Shown in pieces: positions 17,518 to 27,430 of a stretch of DNA of 64,000 bases. Source of the stretch: Pseudidiomarina piscicola (lineage in GTDB: Bacteria; Pseudomonadota; Gammaproteobacteria; Enterobacterales; Alteromonadaceae); contig NZ_CADCXY010000001.1 of NCBI RefSeq assembly GCF_902806985.1, positions 434,001-498,000 on the forward strand. The letters run 5' to 3'. Both the position numbers and the translations under genes were made by a program. Below the pieces are notes generated by a model. The model did no database searches and was not told the origin of the DNA. It saw only the letters and a program-made list of their open reading frames with translations. The first letter of the stretch is position 1. Each line of letters begins with the position of its first letter.

Positions 17518-17557
17518 GCTTTAATGGCAGACACTTCAATGAAAGGGAAACATAAGA

Positions 17558-20050
17558 ATGAAAACTAAATTTACTGTTTCGATACTTGCTGCATTAGTCG
17601 CTGCATCCTGTGCGGCAACCAATGTACCGAGTACCTCAACCGCTGCCACCACAGCGCCAGAAACCTTGAGTCTTGCTGAAACCAATACCAGCCCGATGGC
17701 TGAATCGGGTGAGCTGACGATCAAACAGATCATGGCTGACCAAGATTGGGTCGCAAGATCCCCAAGCCGCGCCTACTGGATGCTTGATGGCAGTGGTGTC
17801 ATTTATCAGCAAAAGCGCGAAGCCAGTGTGGTCAGTGACTGGTTTCATTTGCCCTTAGATAAAGACGCAGCACATAAAATCCCTTTAGAACGTCTGCATC
17901 ATTACGCGTATGGTAATGGTATTTTTAATGACGATCGCAGCATGGTTGCGTATACCTTTGAAGGTAATGTTTTTGTTCGTAACGTAGAAAGCGGTGATGT
18001 GCGACAGTTAACGCGAGATAAGGCACGTCAAAGCCAATTAAGCTTTCTTAACGACGGCCGCGTAAGCTACCGCCAAGGTAACGACTTTTATGCCGTTGAC
18101 CCTGCCTCAGGAATGACTGAGCAAATGGTTGCATTAGCAACCCGAGATAAGCCTGAAGCCGTGGCTGAGCCCTCAGACTTCGTGGCTCGTGAGCAACTTG
18201 AATTAATCGAATTTGTACAAAAAGAGCGGCGTGATCGCCAAGCGCGAGCTGATCATCAACAGCAAATCACCCAGCAAAATAGCTCTGTGGGCCCGCAGCC
18301 TTTCTACCTTGGTGCCAACAAACAAATCGTAGCAGCCAGTTTGTCGCCGAACGGTGAGCAAATGATTGTCGCAATAACTGATCCGCAGAGTTGGCGCGAT
18401 GACGGCGATATTATGCCTAATTATGTCGCCGAAGACGGTCGTGTGAAGGCTGAGTCGGTGCGTCGCCGAGTTGCCGATGCCAAGCCAGTTGAACACCAAG
18501 TGTTACTGCTCGATTTAGCTTCGGGTGAGCAGACACAGTTAACCTACAACACCTTACCAGGTTGGAATGAAGACGTACTTGCTGACGTGAAGGCGGAAAA
18601 TCATGCTGCACAAGGCAAAGAGTACACTCCTGAGAAAGCACCTCGAGCGATAACCCTAATGCAAGACTGGGGCTGGCAGAATGGTGCAATTCGCTGGTCA
18701 GAAAATGGTTCGAACGCAGTAGTGATGTTAGAGGCGTGGGACAATAAAGACCGTTGGCTTGCCTCTATCGATTTTGCTGGCAAACAACTGGTTAACGAAC
18801 ACCGTTTACACGACGATGCCTGGATTAACTATACCCACAATGACTTTGGTTTCTTGCCGGCAACGGACGATAAAATTTGGTTCCAAAGCGAAGAAGATGG
18901 TTATGCCCATCTCTACACTAAAGTTTTGGGTGGCGACAAGCAGCAATTGACCTCTGGTGACTATGTTACTGAAAACCCGACTGTCGATGCGCAAACGGGA
19001 GCAATCTATTACACCGCCAACAGCTCGCACCCAGGAATTTATGAACTGTACCGCGTCGACACCGAAAGTGGTGAAACGGAACAGTTGACGGATCTTGACG
19101 GTATGGTCGAGTCGTTTGAACTCAGTCCAACAGGCGACAACGTCGTTTTTAATTACTCAAGCGCACTGCAACCGTCTGAACTCTATGTTAGCTCGCTAAA
19201 CGAGCAGGGTAGCGCAGAACGGCTGACATCGACGGCAACTGAGCAGTTTAAAGCCTTTGATTGGAGTGTGCCGGAGATCGTTCCAGTTCCGTCAAGCCAT
19301 GTTGATAAACCAATTTATACCCGTGTTTATTACCCGGAAAACTATGATCCAAACCGTGCCGAAAAATATCCGGCGGTGGTCTTTATTCACGGCGCAGGCT
19401 ACTTGCAGAATGCTCATGCCGGTTGGTCGGGGTATCAGCGCGAGTTTATGTTCCATACCTTCCTAACGCGCCAAGGCTATGTTGTGCTAGACCTCGACTA
19501 TCGTGGCTCGAAAGGGTATGGCCGTGATTGGCGTACTGCGATTTATCGCAATATGGGTTGGCCTGAAGTAGAAGATCTGGTTGACGTAGTTGATTGGGCC
19601 GGTGAAAACACCAATGTCGATACCGAACGAATGGGAACTTATGGCGGTTCTTACGGCGGTTTCCTGACTTTCATGGCGCTCTTTAATGAACCTGGTTTAT
19701 TTAAAGCGGGTGCAGCCTTACGTCCTGTTTCTGATTGGGCGCATTACAATACGGGCTACACGTCGAACATCTTGAACTTGCCGGATGATGATCCTATTGC
19801 TTATCGTCGCAGCTCACCTATTTATTTCACTGAAGGGCTAGAAGATGCGCTATTGATAAATTCACCTATGGTGGATGACAATGTCTTCTTCCAAGACAGT
19901 GTGCGCTTGGTACAGCGGTTGATTGAGCATGAAAAAGAAGATTTCGAAACAGCGATCTTCCCAGTTGAACCGCATGGCTTCCGCCAACCGTCAAGCTGGC
20001 TTGATGAATACCGTCGTATCTTCGAGTTATTTGAAGAAAACCTTAAATAA
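17558..20050 (+). CDS. Exported S9 prolyl oligopeptidase (DPP IV-like)
   Basis: Serine peptidase of family S9, expected to release dipeptides or cleave oligopeptides outside the cytoplasm. 830 residues. A signal peptide with a possible lipobox (VAASC, Cys19) precedes a Thr/Ser-rich linker. An N-terminal beta-propeller (about 60-570) is followed by an alpha/beta-hydrolase domain with Ser698 (GGSYGG), Asp773 (VDDNVFFQ) and His806 (EPHGF). A monocistronic unit between two terminators. AAGGGA is 12 nt upstream of the ATG. It fits a lifestyle using external protein, like the neighbouring amino-acid catabolic genes. Exact peptide specificity cannot be read from sequence. Confidence 0.9.
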   Translation: MKTKFTVSILAALVAASCAATNVPSTSTAATTAPETLSLAETNTSPMAESGELTIKQIMADQDWVARSPSRAYWMLDGSGVIYQQKREASVVSDWFHLPLDKDAAHKIPLERLHHYAYGNGIFNDDRSMVAYTFEGNVFVRNVESGDVRQLTRDKARQSQLSFLNDGRVSYRQGNDFYAVDPASGMTEQMVALATRDKPEAVAEPSDFVAREQLELIEFVQKERRDRQARADHQQQITQQNSSVGPQPFYLGANKQIVAASLSPNGEQMIVAITDPQSWRDDGDIMPNYVAEDGRVKAESVRRRVADAKPVEHQVLLLDLASGEQTQLTYNTLPGWNEDVLADVKAENHAAQGKEYTPEKAPRAITLMQDWGWQNGAIRWSENGSNAVVMLEAWDNKDRWLASIDFAGKQLVNEHRLHDDAWINYTHNDFGFLPATDDKIWFQSEEDGYAHLYTKVLGGDKQQLTSGDYVTENPTVDAQTGAIYYTANSSHPGIYELYRVDTESGETEQLTDLDGMVESFELSPTGDNVVFNYSSALQPSELYVSSLNEQGSAERLTSTATEQFKAFDWSVPEIVPVPSSHVDKPIYTRVYYPENYDPNRAEKYPAVVFIHGAGYLQNAHAGWSGYQREFMFHTFLTRQGYVVLDLDYRGSKGYGRDWRTAIYRNMGWPEVEDLVDVVDWAGENTNVDTERMGTYGGSYGGFLTFMALFNEPGLFKAGAALRPVSDWAHYNTGYTSNILNLPDDDPIAYRRSSPIYFTEGLEDALLINSPMVDDNVFFQDSVRLVQRLIEHEKEDFETAIFPVEPHGFRQPSSWLDEYRRIFELFEENLK

Positions 20051-20072
20051 AGATCTGTTTTCATCAAGTATT

Positions 20073-20106
20073 AAAAAAGGCCGAAATCATTGATTTCGGC
20101 CTTTTT
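20073..20106. terminator. Bidirectional terminator between S9 peptidase and rne
   Basis: AAAAAGGCCGAAATCA is mirrored by TGATTTCGGCCTTTTT around a single base, giving a long stem with A-run and T-run at the two ends. It can end transcripts from both convergent genes. Confidence 0.92.
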
Positions 20107-20138
20107 AGTTGAGCTGTTAGAACCCGAATGTGGGGAAC

Positions 20139-22925
20139 TTAGCTTTTATCGCTTTCGCATTTTGCCATTGTTGCAGACGATGTTGCGCGTGCTTGGCTGT
20201 AGCTAGCAACTGTTGCTGCTTTGCTGAATGCGAGACGTTCGCTCTCGGCTGCGACCTTTAAAGGTGCAAATTCACCGGTACGCGGTTGCGCTGATGCTTT
20301 AGCCATAGGAGCACTGACACGACGACCGACCACTTTCGCAGGCTTTTTCACCGGCGTAGGCTCTGGCTTAGCTTCAGGCTCTGGCTTGGCTTCAGGCTCT
20401 GGCTTGGCTTCAGGCTCTGGCTTAGCTTCAGGCTCTGCCGCTTCGGCCGCCTTCTTTTCAGCCGCAACGTCTTTTGCTGCTTGTGCCATGCGAGCCGAAC
20501 GCTTCGGTGCCTTCGCTTCATCTGTCGATGCTGGCTCAGGCTGTGCAACGCTTGTAGAGTCAGCTTCCGTTGCAACAGTTTCCTGTTCGTTTGCTTCTGA
20601 CTGCTGGCTTTCGGCCTTACGACGCTGGCCGGCGGCACGTTGATGACGCGGACTACGACGTGAACGATTACGACCTTCACGCTTTTCACCGTTGCTTTGC
20701 TCTGTGGCGTTGTTATCCGTTGCGTCGCTAGTTACCGTGTTGGTGCTTTCAACGCTTGGCTCAGAGCTCGCACTAGTTTCTTGTGGTGCCTCTGCCTGTG
20801 CAACATCGTTGGTAGTGGCTTGCTCGTCTTTACCCATACGAACCGACTTATCAAGCTTTCTACGTTGACGGCGAGGTTTAGGCTTGGCTTCAGCTGCAGG
20901 TTTTGCATCCTGCGATTGCTCTGTTGCGGCTTCTTTAGGTTTCTGCGATGCCTCACCTTGCTGGCGATTGCGGTTGCGTCCACCACGGCGCTGCTGACCA
21001 CGGTCATTACGCTCGTTACCTTTATTACCTTTGTTTTCGTCTTTACTGGTATCGGTCGCTGCGGTGGAGTCTTTTTGCTGCTCGTCACGCGGGCGTTGAC
21101 GCGAGGAATTATTACGTCGACGTTGGTTGTTACCTCGTTGATTACGGCCTTGACCACCACGACGGTTACCATTGCGTTGACGGTTGTTGTTGCGCTCGCT
21201 CTGTTGTTTCTGCTGCTCTTCGTCGTCGTTACTAAACAAGCCAGAGAACCACTTGGCGACACGTTGCAACAACGATGGCCCTGTGTCTTTAGTTGGTGCG
21301 GCTTGTTGCTGCGGCGAAGGTGCAGGTGCGGCAGGGGCTTGTAAGCCTTTCAGCGCTGGTTCTTCGAAACTTGGTTTGTCTTTATTCAAGACCACTTCAG
21401 TGCTGGTATCTTCAGGCTTTTCAATTAGCGTAAAGCTGTTGGCCTGATCCATTTCGTCGTTACGTAAACGTTTGACGTCAAAGTGCGGTGTTTCTAAGTG
21501 ATTATTCGGAATCACTAGTACCGACACAGAATGACGTTTCTCAACTTCGGCAATGGCTTTACGTTTTTCATTCAGTAAGTAGGTTGCAACAGTTACTGGA
21601 ACCTGCGCTTGTACCTGAATGGTGTTGTCTTTCAAAGCTTCTTCTTCAATTAGACGCAAGATTGAAAGCGCTAACGACTCAGCCGAGCGAATGGTACCGT
21701 GACCGTCACAGCGAGGGCAAACGTGGTTCGCTGACTCACCTAAGGATGGGCGTAAACGTTGACGCGACATTTCGAGTAGACCAAAGCGTGAAATACGTGT
21801 CACTTGAATACGCGCACGATCTTGTTTCAAACTATCACGCAAACGGTTTTCAACTTCACGTTGATGCTTCACTGGAGTCATGTCGATAAAATCAATCACC
21901 ACCAGACCGCCAACGTCACGTAGACGCAGCTGACGGGCAATTTCTTCAGCAGCTTCTAAGTTGGTTTGGAATGCGGTTTCTTCGATATCGCCACCACGTG
22001 TCGCACGTGCTGAGTTGATATCAATCGAGGTTAATGCCTCGGTTGGGTCAATAACAATGGATCCACCAGACGGCAAACGAACCTGGCGTTGGAACGCTGA
22101 TTCAATTTGGCTCTCAATCTGATAGTGGTTGAAGAGCGGAATATCGCCATCGTAGGTCTTTACGCGGTTAACGAAGTCTGGACGAATCAGTGCAACATGA
22201 TCACGTATTTGTTCGAATACCTTGGTATTGTCGATTAAAACCTCACCAATATCACGACGTAAGTAGTCGCGAATGGCACGAAATACCACATTGCTTTCTT
22301 GATGAATCAAGAATGGAGAAGGGCGCTGTTCCGCGGCTTTCTCGATCGCTTGCCAATGATGAACCAGAACATTGAGGTCCCATTCCAGCTCTTCTGCTGA
22401 TTTACCAACACCGGCGGTACGAACAATCAAACCCATGCCATCAGGCAAGGTCAAATTACGCATAGCTTCTTTCAGCTCGGTGCGTTCATCACCTTCGATG
22501 CGACGTGAGATCCCGCCGGCACGAGGGTTGTTTGGCATCAGCACTAAGTAACTACCCGCCAAAGAAATAAAGGTCGTTAGTGCGGCGCCTTTCTGGCCGC
22601 GCTCTTCTTTATCTATTTGTACAATAACTTCCTGACCTTCTTTGACCACATCTTTAATGTTAGGTCGGCCAGAAAAAGTGTAGCCCTTAGGGAAGTAGGT
22701 TTTGGCAATTTCTTTGAGTGGAAGGAAGCCGTGGCGTTCAGCGCCGTAATCGACGAAAGCAGCTTCAAGACTTGGTTCGATACGGGTAATTTTACCCTTA
22801 TAGATGTTTGCTTTTTTTTGTTCGTGGCCAGGACTTTCGATATCAAGATCATATAATCGTTGTCCGTCCACCAAAGCAACACGCAATTCTTCTTGCTGCG
22901 TTGCATTGATCAACATTCTTTTCAT
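20139..22925 (-). CDS. rne: Ribonuclease E
   Basis: Essential endoribonuclease and degradosome scaffold at the inner membrane. 928 residues (E. coli 1061). I start at ATG 22925 because the protein from there begins [10 protein letters not shown] like E. coli; the open frame continues 37 codons upstream without homology. S1 domain about 38-120; catalytic metal ligands Asp302 and Asp345; zinc-link cysteines 403 and 406 (CPRCDGHG). An amphipathic membrane-targeting helix [14 protein letters not shown] is at 551-564. The rest is disordered, Arg/Gln/Asn-rich RNA-binding sequence, with a PEAKPE repeat near the end. Long leader upstream. Confidence 0.97.
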   Translation of the reverse strand: MKRMLINATQQEELRVALVDGQRLYDLDIESPGHEQKKANIYKGKITRIEPSLEAAFVDYGAERHGFLPLKEIAKTYFPKGYTFSGRPNIKDVVKEGQEVIVQIDKEERGQKGAALTTFISLAGSYLVLMPNNPRAGGISRRIEGDERTELKEAMRNLTLPDGMGLIVRTAGVGKSAEELEWDLNVLVHHWQAIEKAAEQRPSPFLIHQESNVVFRAIRDYLRRDIGEVLIDNTKVFEQIRDHVALIRPDFVNRVKTYDGDIPLFNHYQIESQIESAFQRQVRLPSGGSIVIDPTEALTSIDINSARATRGGDIEETAFQTNLEAAEEIARQLRLRDVGGLVVIDFIDMTPVKHQREVENRLRDSLKQDRARIQVTRISRFGLLEMSRQRLRPSLGESANHVCPRCDGHGTIRSAESLALSILRLIEEEALKDNTIQVQAQVPVTVATYLLNEKRKAIAEVEKRHSVSVLVIPNNHLETPHFDVKRLRNDEMDQANSFTLIEKPEDTSTEVVLNKDKPSFEEPALKGLQAPAAPAPSPQQQAAPTKDTGPSLLQRVAKWFSGLFSNDDEEQQKQQSERNNNRQRNGNRRGGQGRNQRGNNQRRRNNSSRQRPRDEQQKDSTAATDTSKDENKGNKGNERNDRGQQRRGGRNRNRQQGEASQKPKEAATEQSQDAKPAAEAKPKPRRQRRKLDKSVRMGKDEQATTNDVAQAEAPQETSASSEPSVESTNTVTSDATDNNATEQSNGEKREGRNRSRRSPRHQRAAGQRRKAESQQSEANEQETVATEADSTSVAQPEPASTDEAKAPKRSARMAQAAKDVAAEKKAAEAAEPEAKPEPEAKPEPEAKPEPEAKPEPTPVKKPAKVVGRRVSAPMAKASAQPRTGEFAPLKVAAESERLAFSKAATVASYSQARATSSATMAKCESDKS
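20359..20439. repeat. 18-bp tandem repeat in the rne 3' coding region
   Basis: Four consecutive 18-bp units (GGCTCTGGCTTAGCTTCA or with G for A) and half a fifth, in frame within rne on the opposite strand. They encode tandem Pro-Glu-Ala-Lys-Pro-Glu units in the disordered tail. The near-identical DNA suggests recent slippage, so copy number may vary between strains. Confidence 0.9.
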
Positions 22926-23330
22926 GGTTGTGACTCTTTCTTTTGTGCCACAACACAGTACGAAGGCGCACCCGCCATCGCTATTTCGAGATTGAATTGT
23001 AGACTGCCATCGCGCTATCGCAGCGTATGATGACACCTCCCGTTGTGTTACTTCTCAACACCAACGTGAGGTACGCAATTGGTTACCAAGCCGAAATACG
23101 CTTGTTCGTACCGTGTTGTCGCAAATACTTTTGACAATTTAGTGACTAGGTCTTGTGCATGTTCCGTGCCGTCAGGATCTCAAATACGTTGTATGCGTTT
23201 TGTACCCTGAGGTGGAGGTCGTGTTGCAATCGTATTCGATGCGCCTAGACACCACTAATTTTATAGTTCATACCGCTCTCAAACTGCCCGGTGCGGTTTT
23301 CTCCGGACATTTATTATCCCATGAACAGGG
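22926..23330 (-). promoter_or_regulatory. rne: Long 5' leader of rne
   Basis: The 475-bp gap between rne and rluC holds no convincing gene. RNase E leaders are long in enterobacteria and mediate autoregulation; this one could be about 400 nt. Seen here on the minus strand: arms GTTGTG (22954-22949) and CACAAC (22932-22927) form a hairpin ending one base before the start codon. Its 16-nt loop carries the AAGAAAGAG ribosome-binding region. Another arm pair is TTGTC 23116-23120 with GACAA 23133-23137, and CCGG pairs occur around 23288-23305. Function is inferred from the family. Confidence 0.5.
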
Positions 23331-23360
23331 TATTTAGCACAAGATAAAATAATGCAACAA
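23331..23360 (-). promoter_or_regulatory. Possible sigma-70 promoter of rne
   Basis: Minus-strand TTGTTG (23360-23355), an 18-bp spacer and TAAATA (23336-23331), preceded by TGC as in an extended -10. The match is modest, and alternatives nearby exist. Confidence 0.35.
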
Positions 23361-23400
23361 AAATGCAGTCACAAAAATAGGAAAATGATAAACTAACGGC

Positions 23401-24348
23401 ATGAGCGAAAATGAATCAATAAAAGTCCGTTGGGTCACTATCGACGCTGATTACAGTGGTCAGCGCATTGACAATTTCCTACTTGCGCAATTAAAAGGTG
23501 TGCCTAAGTCATTGGTGTATCGAATTGTGCGCAAGGGTGAAGTGCGTATCAATAAAAAGCGTTGTAAACCTGACTATAAATTACAGCCAGGCGATCTTGT
23601 ACGTATTCCTCCAGTGCGAGTGGCCGAGGCGAATCCGTTACCATCAGCAAAATTAGATCAAGTACAGGCGTTGAATGATCAAGTGCTGTATGAAGATGAT
23701 GTGTTGATGGTGTTGAACAAGCCTTCTGGGCTTGCTGTGCATGGTGGTTCTGGGTTGCAGTTTGGCCTTATTGAGAGCCTTCGGTCGTTGCGCCCAGACG
23801 CGAAACAACTGGAACTTGTACATCGCCTCGATCGTGAAACCAGTGGTTGTATATTAATATCAAAACGCCGCTCAGCCCTGCGGTCGCTACATCAACAATT
23901 GCGCGAAAAAACCATGAACAAGCAATACCTTGCGTTGGTTCGTGGCCATTGGCAGCCGCACGTGAAGTTTATTGCTGCTCCGTTACTAAAGAACACCTTG
24001 AAGTCAGGCGAGCGAGTGGTCCGAGTTGATGCTGCCGGCAAGCCGTCGGAAACCCGTTTTCGGGTTAAACAAGCGTTTTCCGACTGTACCCTAGTTGAAG
24101 CATCGCCAATAACCGGTCGAACCCATCAGATTCGCGTTCATGCGCTTCATGCTGGGCATCCCATTGCTTGCGACCCAAAGTATGGTGACCAAGTATTTGA
24201 TAGCCAACTTCAGCAACAGGGCTTGAATCGACTCTTTTTGCATGCCCATCGACTTAGCTTCGAACATCCGCAAACTGGTAAAACGGTCACGGTTGAAGCG
24301 CCACTTGACGATCGACTCACCGCAACGCTCAAGAATTTATCAAAATGA
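23401..24348 (+). CDS. rluC: 23S rRNA pseudouridine synthase RluC
   Basis: Makes pseudouridines at positions 955, 2504 and 2580 of 23S rRNA (E. coli numbering). 315 residues (E. coli 319). An N-terminal S4 RNA-binding domain (about 20-75, RIDNFLLAQL and GEVRINKKR) precedes the RluA-type catalytic domain with Asp144 in HRLDRETSG and the GRTHQIRVH motif. No Shine-Dalgarno precedes the ATG, so the mRNA may have a very short leader. It is divergent from rne, an arrangement shared with E. coli. It overlaps the next gene by 4 nt. Confidence 0.94.
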   Translation: MSENESIKVRWVTIDADYSGQRIDNFLLAQLKGVPKSLVYRIVRKGEVRINKKRCKPDYKLQPGDLVRIPPVRVAEANPLPSAKLDQVQALNDQVLYEDDVLMVLNKPSGLAVHGGSGLQFGLIESLRSLRPDAKQLELVHRLDRETSGCILISKRRSALRSLHQQLREKTMNKQYLALVRGHWQPHVKFIAAPLLKNTLKSGERVVRVDAAGKPSETRFRVKQAFSDCTLVEASPITGRTHQIRVHALHAGHPIACDPKYGDQVFDSQLQQQGLNRLFLHAHRLSFEHPQTGKTVTVEAPLDDRLTATLKNLSK

Positions 24349-25001
24349 ACTACAAGCTACTGATTTTTGACTGGGACGGTACCTTGATGAACTCCATTGC
24401 GCGCATCGTGTCGTCGATGCAAGCGACTGCCGCGCATCTGTCATTGCCTGTTCCTAGCGCTGAAGCGGTGCGAGATATTATTGGTATTAGTTTAGAGCCT
24501 GCCATTGAAAGACTGTTCGGTACCTTAAACGAGCGCCAGCTGAAGCAGTTCCTAGCGCGCTACCGTGATCAATATGTCGAACTTGATACCACCCCGACAC
24601 CTTTGTTTGATGGCGTACCAGAAATGTTGACCAGCCTGCGCGAGCGGGGCTACCAGTTGGCAGTGGCAACAGGCAAGGCGCGGCGCGGGCTTGATCGGGT
24701 TTGGCAAGAAACCAACACCCAGCGATTTTTTGATGCGTCACGTTGCGCCGACGAAACTCAGTCAAAACCTAGTCCTAAGATGCTATTTGAATTGCTTGAC
24801 GAGGCGCAGTGCAGCGTTAATGAAGCGCTATTGATTGGCGACTCTGTTCACGACCTTGCGATGGCTAAAGCTGCTGGCATGGCCAGCGTCGGGGTTGACT
24901 TCGGCGTCCACTCTGCAGCTCAGCTCGCGGCCTATGAACCACTGACAGTGGTGTCTTCATGGTCGCAATTTGACGCCTTTCTTAAGCGAAAAATTAATTA
25001 A
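24345..25001 (+). CDS. HAD-family phosphatase (phosphoglycolate phosphatase-like)
   Basis: Cytosolic haloacid-dehalogenase-type phosphohydrolase of 218 residues. The nucleophile motif [10 protein letters not shown] lies at 8-17 (Asp9, acid Asp11), the motif II Thr in [10 protein letters not shown], and motif III/IV in [16 protein letters not shown]. The helical cap between residues 20 and 85 places it near Gph/YfbT-like enzymes; E. coli also has a HAD gene near rluC. The substrate is not determined. Overlaps rluC by 4 nt and ends 13 nt before yceF, so the three genes are probably co-transcribed. Confidence 0.85.
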   Translation: MNYKLLIFDWDGTLMNSIARIVSSMQATAAHLSLPVPSAEAVRDIIGISLEPAIERLFGTLNERQLKQFLARYRDQYVELDTTPTPLFDGVPEMLTSLRERGYQLAVATGKARRGLDRVWQETNTQRFFDASRCADETQSKPSPKMLFELLDEAQCSVNEALLIGDSVHDLAMAKAAGMASVGVDFGVHSAAQLAAYEPLTVVSSWSQFDAFLKRKIN

Positions 25002-25014
25002 GGAGACTCCTTCG

Positions 25015-25617
25015 ATGTCTGCAATTGTCTTAGCTTCGACGTCACCTTACCGTCGAATGCTGTTAGAAAAAGTTCTACCTGATTTTGTTTGTGCCGCACC
25101 GCAGGTCGATGAGTCGAGAGGCGCGGGAGAAACAGCTGAAGAATTAGTTGAACGGCTAGCCATTGCAAAAGCCAAAGCACTGGCAACTGCTTACCCTGCA
25201 CATTTGCTGATTGGCTCTGATCAAGTGGCAGTTGTGGATGGTGACATCCTTGGTAAGCCAGGCAGTGACGAAAAGGCCATTGCGCAATTACAACAGGCGC
25301 GGGGCAAAACCGTGACGTTTTTTACGGGCTTAGCGGTATTCAATAGCGCAACAAATGAGCTGTTATCGTCGGTCGAACCTTTTACCGTGCACTTTCGGAA
25401 TTTATCGGACGCGGAGATTGAAGGGTATGTGGCCCTGGAGCAACCGCTTAATTGCGCGGGAAGTTTTAAGAGCGAAGGTTTAGGTATAAGCCTTTTTGAG
25501 TCTCTTCAAGGTGATGACCCCAATACTCTCATCGGTTTACCGGTGATCCGCTTGCTCGAAATGTTGCGTCATTGGGGGATAAATCCGTTGCTGGTCGAGA
25601 AGCAGAGAAAAAGCTGA
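25015..25617 (+). CDS. yceF: Maf-family nucleotide pyrophosphatase YceF
   Basis: House-cleaning pyrophosphatase; the YceF branch prefers 7-methyl-GTP. 200 residues from ATG 25015, chosen for the AAGGAGA 8 nt upstream and because the family starts with [10 protein letters not shown]. An upstream in-frame start overlapping the HAD gene is rejected. The catalytic base region is [22 protein letters not shown] and DPNTLIGLP are YceF-specific signatures. Neighbours match the E. coli rluC-yceF-yceD-rpmF order. Confidence 0.93.
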   Translation: MSAIVLASTSPYRRMLLEKVLPDFVCAAPQVDESRGAGETAEELVERLAIAKAKALATAYPAHLLIGSDQVAVVDGDILGKPGSDEKAIAQLQQARGKTVTFFTGLAVFNSATNELLSSVEPFTVHFRNLSDAEIEGYVALEQPLNCAGSFKSEGLGISLFESLQGDDPNTLIGLPVIRLLEMLRHWGINPLLVEKQRKS

Positions 25618-25624
25618 AAATCAC

Positions 25625-25653
25625 TTGTTTTCAGTGGCTGAATCCTTTAATAT
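25625..25653 (+). promoter_or_regulatory. Possible promoter immediately before yceD (leaderless?)
   Basis: TTGTTT, 17 bp, TAATAT. The -10-like element ends 9 bp before the yceD ATG, so a transcript from it would start within a few bases of the start codon. No Shine-Dalgarno is present there. Only a moderate consensus match. Confidence 0.4.
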
Positions 25654-25662
25654 TCGCGCCCT

Positions 25663-26187
25663 ATGCAGAAGGTTCGTATACCCATTTCGGTCGATCCGGT
25701 AAAAAGTGCCGGTAAACAGTTAAGCTACTCAGGTCTTGTGCCGGGTACTTCGCTTAATCGTTTACAAGAGCTTTTGGTTGTCCCTTGTGCTGATGTTGAT
25801 GTTGAACTCGAGTTTGGAGTCGACGCACAAAACATTAAGCACATGCGCGGACATGCTGAGGTCAAAGTCACAGTCGCTTGCGAGCGCTGTGGAGACCCCA
25901 TGCCAGTAGAGTTGATAGCTGATTATGCTTATGCTCCGGTAACCAAACGTCAAACGGCCACCGATATGCCGAGTGAGTACGAAGCTATTGAAGTGGATGA
26001 GCTTGGCGAAATCCCCGTGCATCGAATTATCGAAGACGAACTGATATTGGCAATGCCTGTTGTGGTTAAACATGACGAGCGCGAATGTCGGATAGATAGT
26101 AAAGCAATGCAGTGGGGCAAAATTGATGATGCCTCGGGCGAAAAGGATAATCCTTTTGCTGTGCTGCAAGAATTAAAGCGTAAATAA
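25663..26187 (+). CDS. yceD: YceD family (DUF177) protein
   Basis: 174-residue member of the YceD/DUF177 family, associated with 23S rRNA accumulation in bacteria and plastids and almost always encoded next to rpmF. A CxxC-like pair occurs in VACERCGD (about 74-81), with a second Cys in HDERECRID (about residue 144), consistent with a metal-binding or structural site. No Shine-Dalgarno is visible before the ATG. rpmF follows after 18 nt. Confidence 0.92.
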   Translation: MQKVRIPISVDPVKSAGKQLSYSGLVPGTSLNRLQELLVVPCADVDVELEFGVDAQNIKHMRGHAEVKVTVACERCGDPMPVELIADYAYAPVTKRQTATDMPSEYEAIEVDELGEIPVHRIIEDELILAMPVVVKHDERECRIDSKAMQWGKIDDASGEKDNPFAVLQELKRK

Positions 26188-26205
26188 ACTTAGGAGATAG
26201 CGTAA

Positions 26206-26376
26206 ATGGCTGTACAAAAGAATCGGAAAAGTCGTTCTAAGCGCGACATGCGTCGTTCGCACGACGCACTGAGCGGCCCTACACTGTCGGTTGACTCTAC
26301 CTCTGGTGAAACGCATCGTCGTCACCACGTAACAGCTGACGGTTTTTATAAAGGCCGTAAAGTAATAAACAAGTAA
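26206..26376 (+). CDS. rpmF: 50S ribosomal protein L32
   Basis: A short gene of 56 codons. The product begins [20 protein letters not shown], followed by LSGPTLSVD and [17 protein letters not shown], which is bL32 of the zinc-free type without the CxxC pairs. AGGAG is about 10 nt upstream. It sits between yceD and plsX, its conserved place, and links ribosome synthesis to the fatty-acid genes. Confidence 0.98.
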   Translation: MAVQKNRKSRSKRDMRRSHDALSGPTLSVDSTSGETHRRHHVTADGFYKGRKVINK

Positions 26377-26397
26377 CCAAGAGCTGGAAGTGAGGCT

Positions 26398-27423
26398 ATG
26401 GCCGCACTGACACTGGTACTTGATGCAATGGGGGGCGATAATGGCCCCTCTGTTGTAATTGACGCATTAGTCGATGCGTTATCCGCATTTCCCAATTATC
26501 ACTTTATCGTTGTCGGCGATGAAGCTGAACTCGAACCTCTATTAGCTGCAAATAAACTTGCAGACCATCCAAGGGTTATCTTAAAACACGCTAGTCAAAC
26601 GGTAGCGATGACAGATAAACCCGGCTACTCGCTACGCGCGAAGCCAGACTCGTCAATGCGCATTGCACTCGATCTCGTTGCTAACGGTGAGGCCGCTGCT
26701 TGTGTTAGCTCAGGCAACACTGGCGCACTCATGACCAAAGCCTATTTCGCGTTAAAAACCTTACCAGGTGTGTTGCGACCAGCCTTAATGTCAGCCATTC
26801 CACAAGCCTCAGGTGGCAGTGCCTTTTTACTTGATTTAGGCGCTAACCCGGTTTGTGACAGTGATACCTTGTTTCAATTTGGGGTTATGGGATCTGTCGC
26901 TGCTCGTGAAGTTTTGAACATCGATAAACCTCGCGTTGCGCTCTTAAACATGGGCGCCGAAGACATCAAAGGCAATGATGTTGTGAAAGCGACCGCACAA
27001 TTGTTACAACAATCTAAATCGCTTAATTATATTGGTTTTATTGAGGGTGACGATCTGTTCGCCGACAAAGCCGATGTGATTGTTTGTGACGGCTTTGTGG
27101 GAAACATTGCGCTGAAGAGCTGTGAAGGTCTTGCCGAGCTGTTGCTGACAAATATACGTGCCAATATTCACGCCCACTGGCTCACGCGTTGGTTTGTTAA
27201 ATTGTTCTACAGTCGTTTACAACGCTCATGGGATTGGTTGAAGCCCGACCACTACAATGGTGCAAGTTTGATAGGATTGCGTGGCGTCGTTATAAAAAGC
27301 CACGGTGATGCCAATGCAAAAGCCTTTTATAGTGCGATTGAGCAAGCTGTTTCTGAGACGCAACACGACCTACCTACACGCATTCGTGACCAGGTAGAAA
27401 ACGTACTTCTAGAGCAAGAATAA
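26398..27423 (+). CDS. plsX: Acyl-ACP:phosphate acyltransferase PlsX
   Basis: Makes acyl-phosphate from acyl-ACP and phosphate for phospholipid synthesis. It is a peripheral membrane enzyme. 341 residues, normal length. The glycine-rich start [13 protein letters not shown] and the [12 protein letters not shown] motif are family signatures, as is [18 protein letters not shown] is close to the ATG. It follows rpmF by 21 nt and precedes fabH by 7 nt. Confidence 0.96.
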   Translation: MAALTLVLDAMGGDNGPSVVIDALVDALSAFPNYHFIVVGDEAELEPLLAANKLADHPRVILKHASQTVAMTDKPGYSLRAKPDSSMRIALDLVANGEAAACVSSGNTGALMTKAYFALKTLPGVLRPALMSAIPQASGGSAFLLDLGANPVCDSDTLFQFGVMGSVAAREVLNIDKPRVALLNMGAEDIKGNDVVKATAQLLQQSKSLNYIGFIEGDDLFADKADVIVCDGFVGNIALKSCEGLAELLLTNIRANIHAHWLTRWFVKLFYSRLQRSWDWLKPDHYNGASLIGLRGVVIKSHGDANAKAFYSAIEQAVSETQHDLPTRIRDQVENVLLEQE

Positions 27424-27430
27424 GGTTCTT

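Noticed and set aside
20359-20439. CRISPR-like short repeat array
   Set aside because: Units are contiguous without spacers and in frame within rne, so it is a coding tandem repeat.
20348-21344. Several long open frames on both strands opposite and within the 3' half of rne
   Set aside because: They lie over the low-complexity RNase E tail; their products are biased repeats of Arg, Val or Leu with no domain, and the rne frame is clearly the coding one.
22926-23036. Longer N-terminus for RNase E
   Set aside because: The 37 extra residues have no homology; the conserved protein starts at ATG 22925 ([10 protein letters not shown]).
23155-23337. 60-codon frame in the rne-rluC gap
   Set aside because: No ribosome-binding site, no recognisable protein, and it lies in the expected rne leader.
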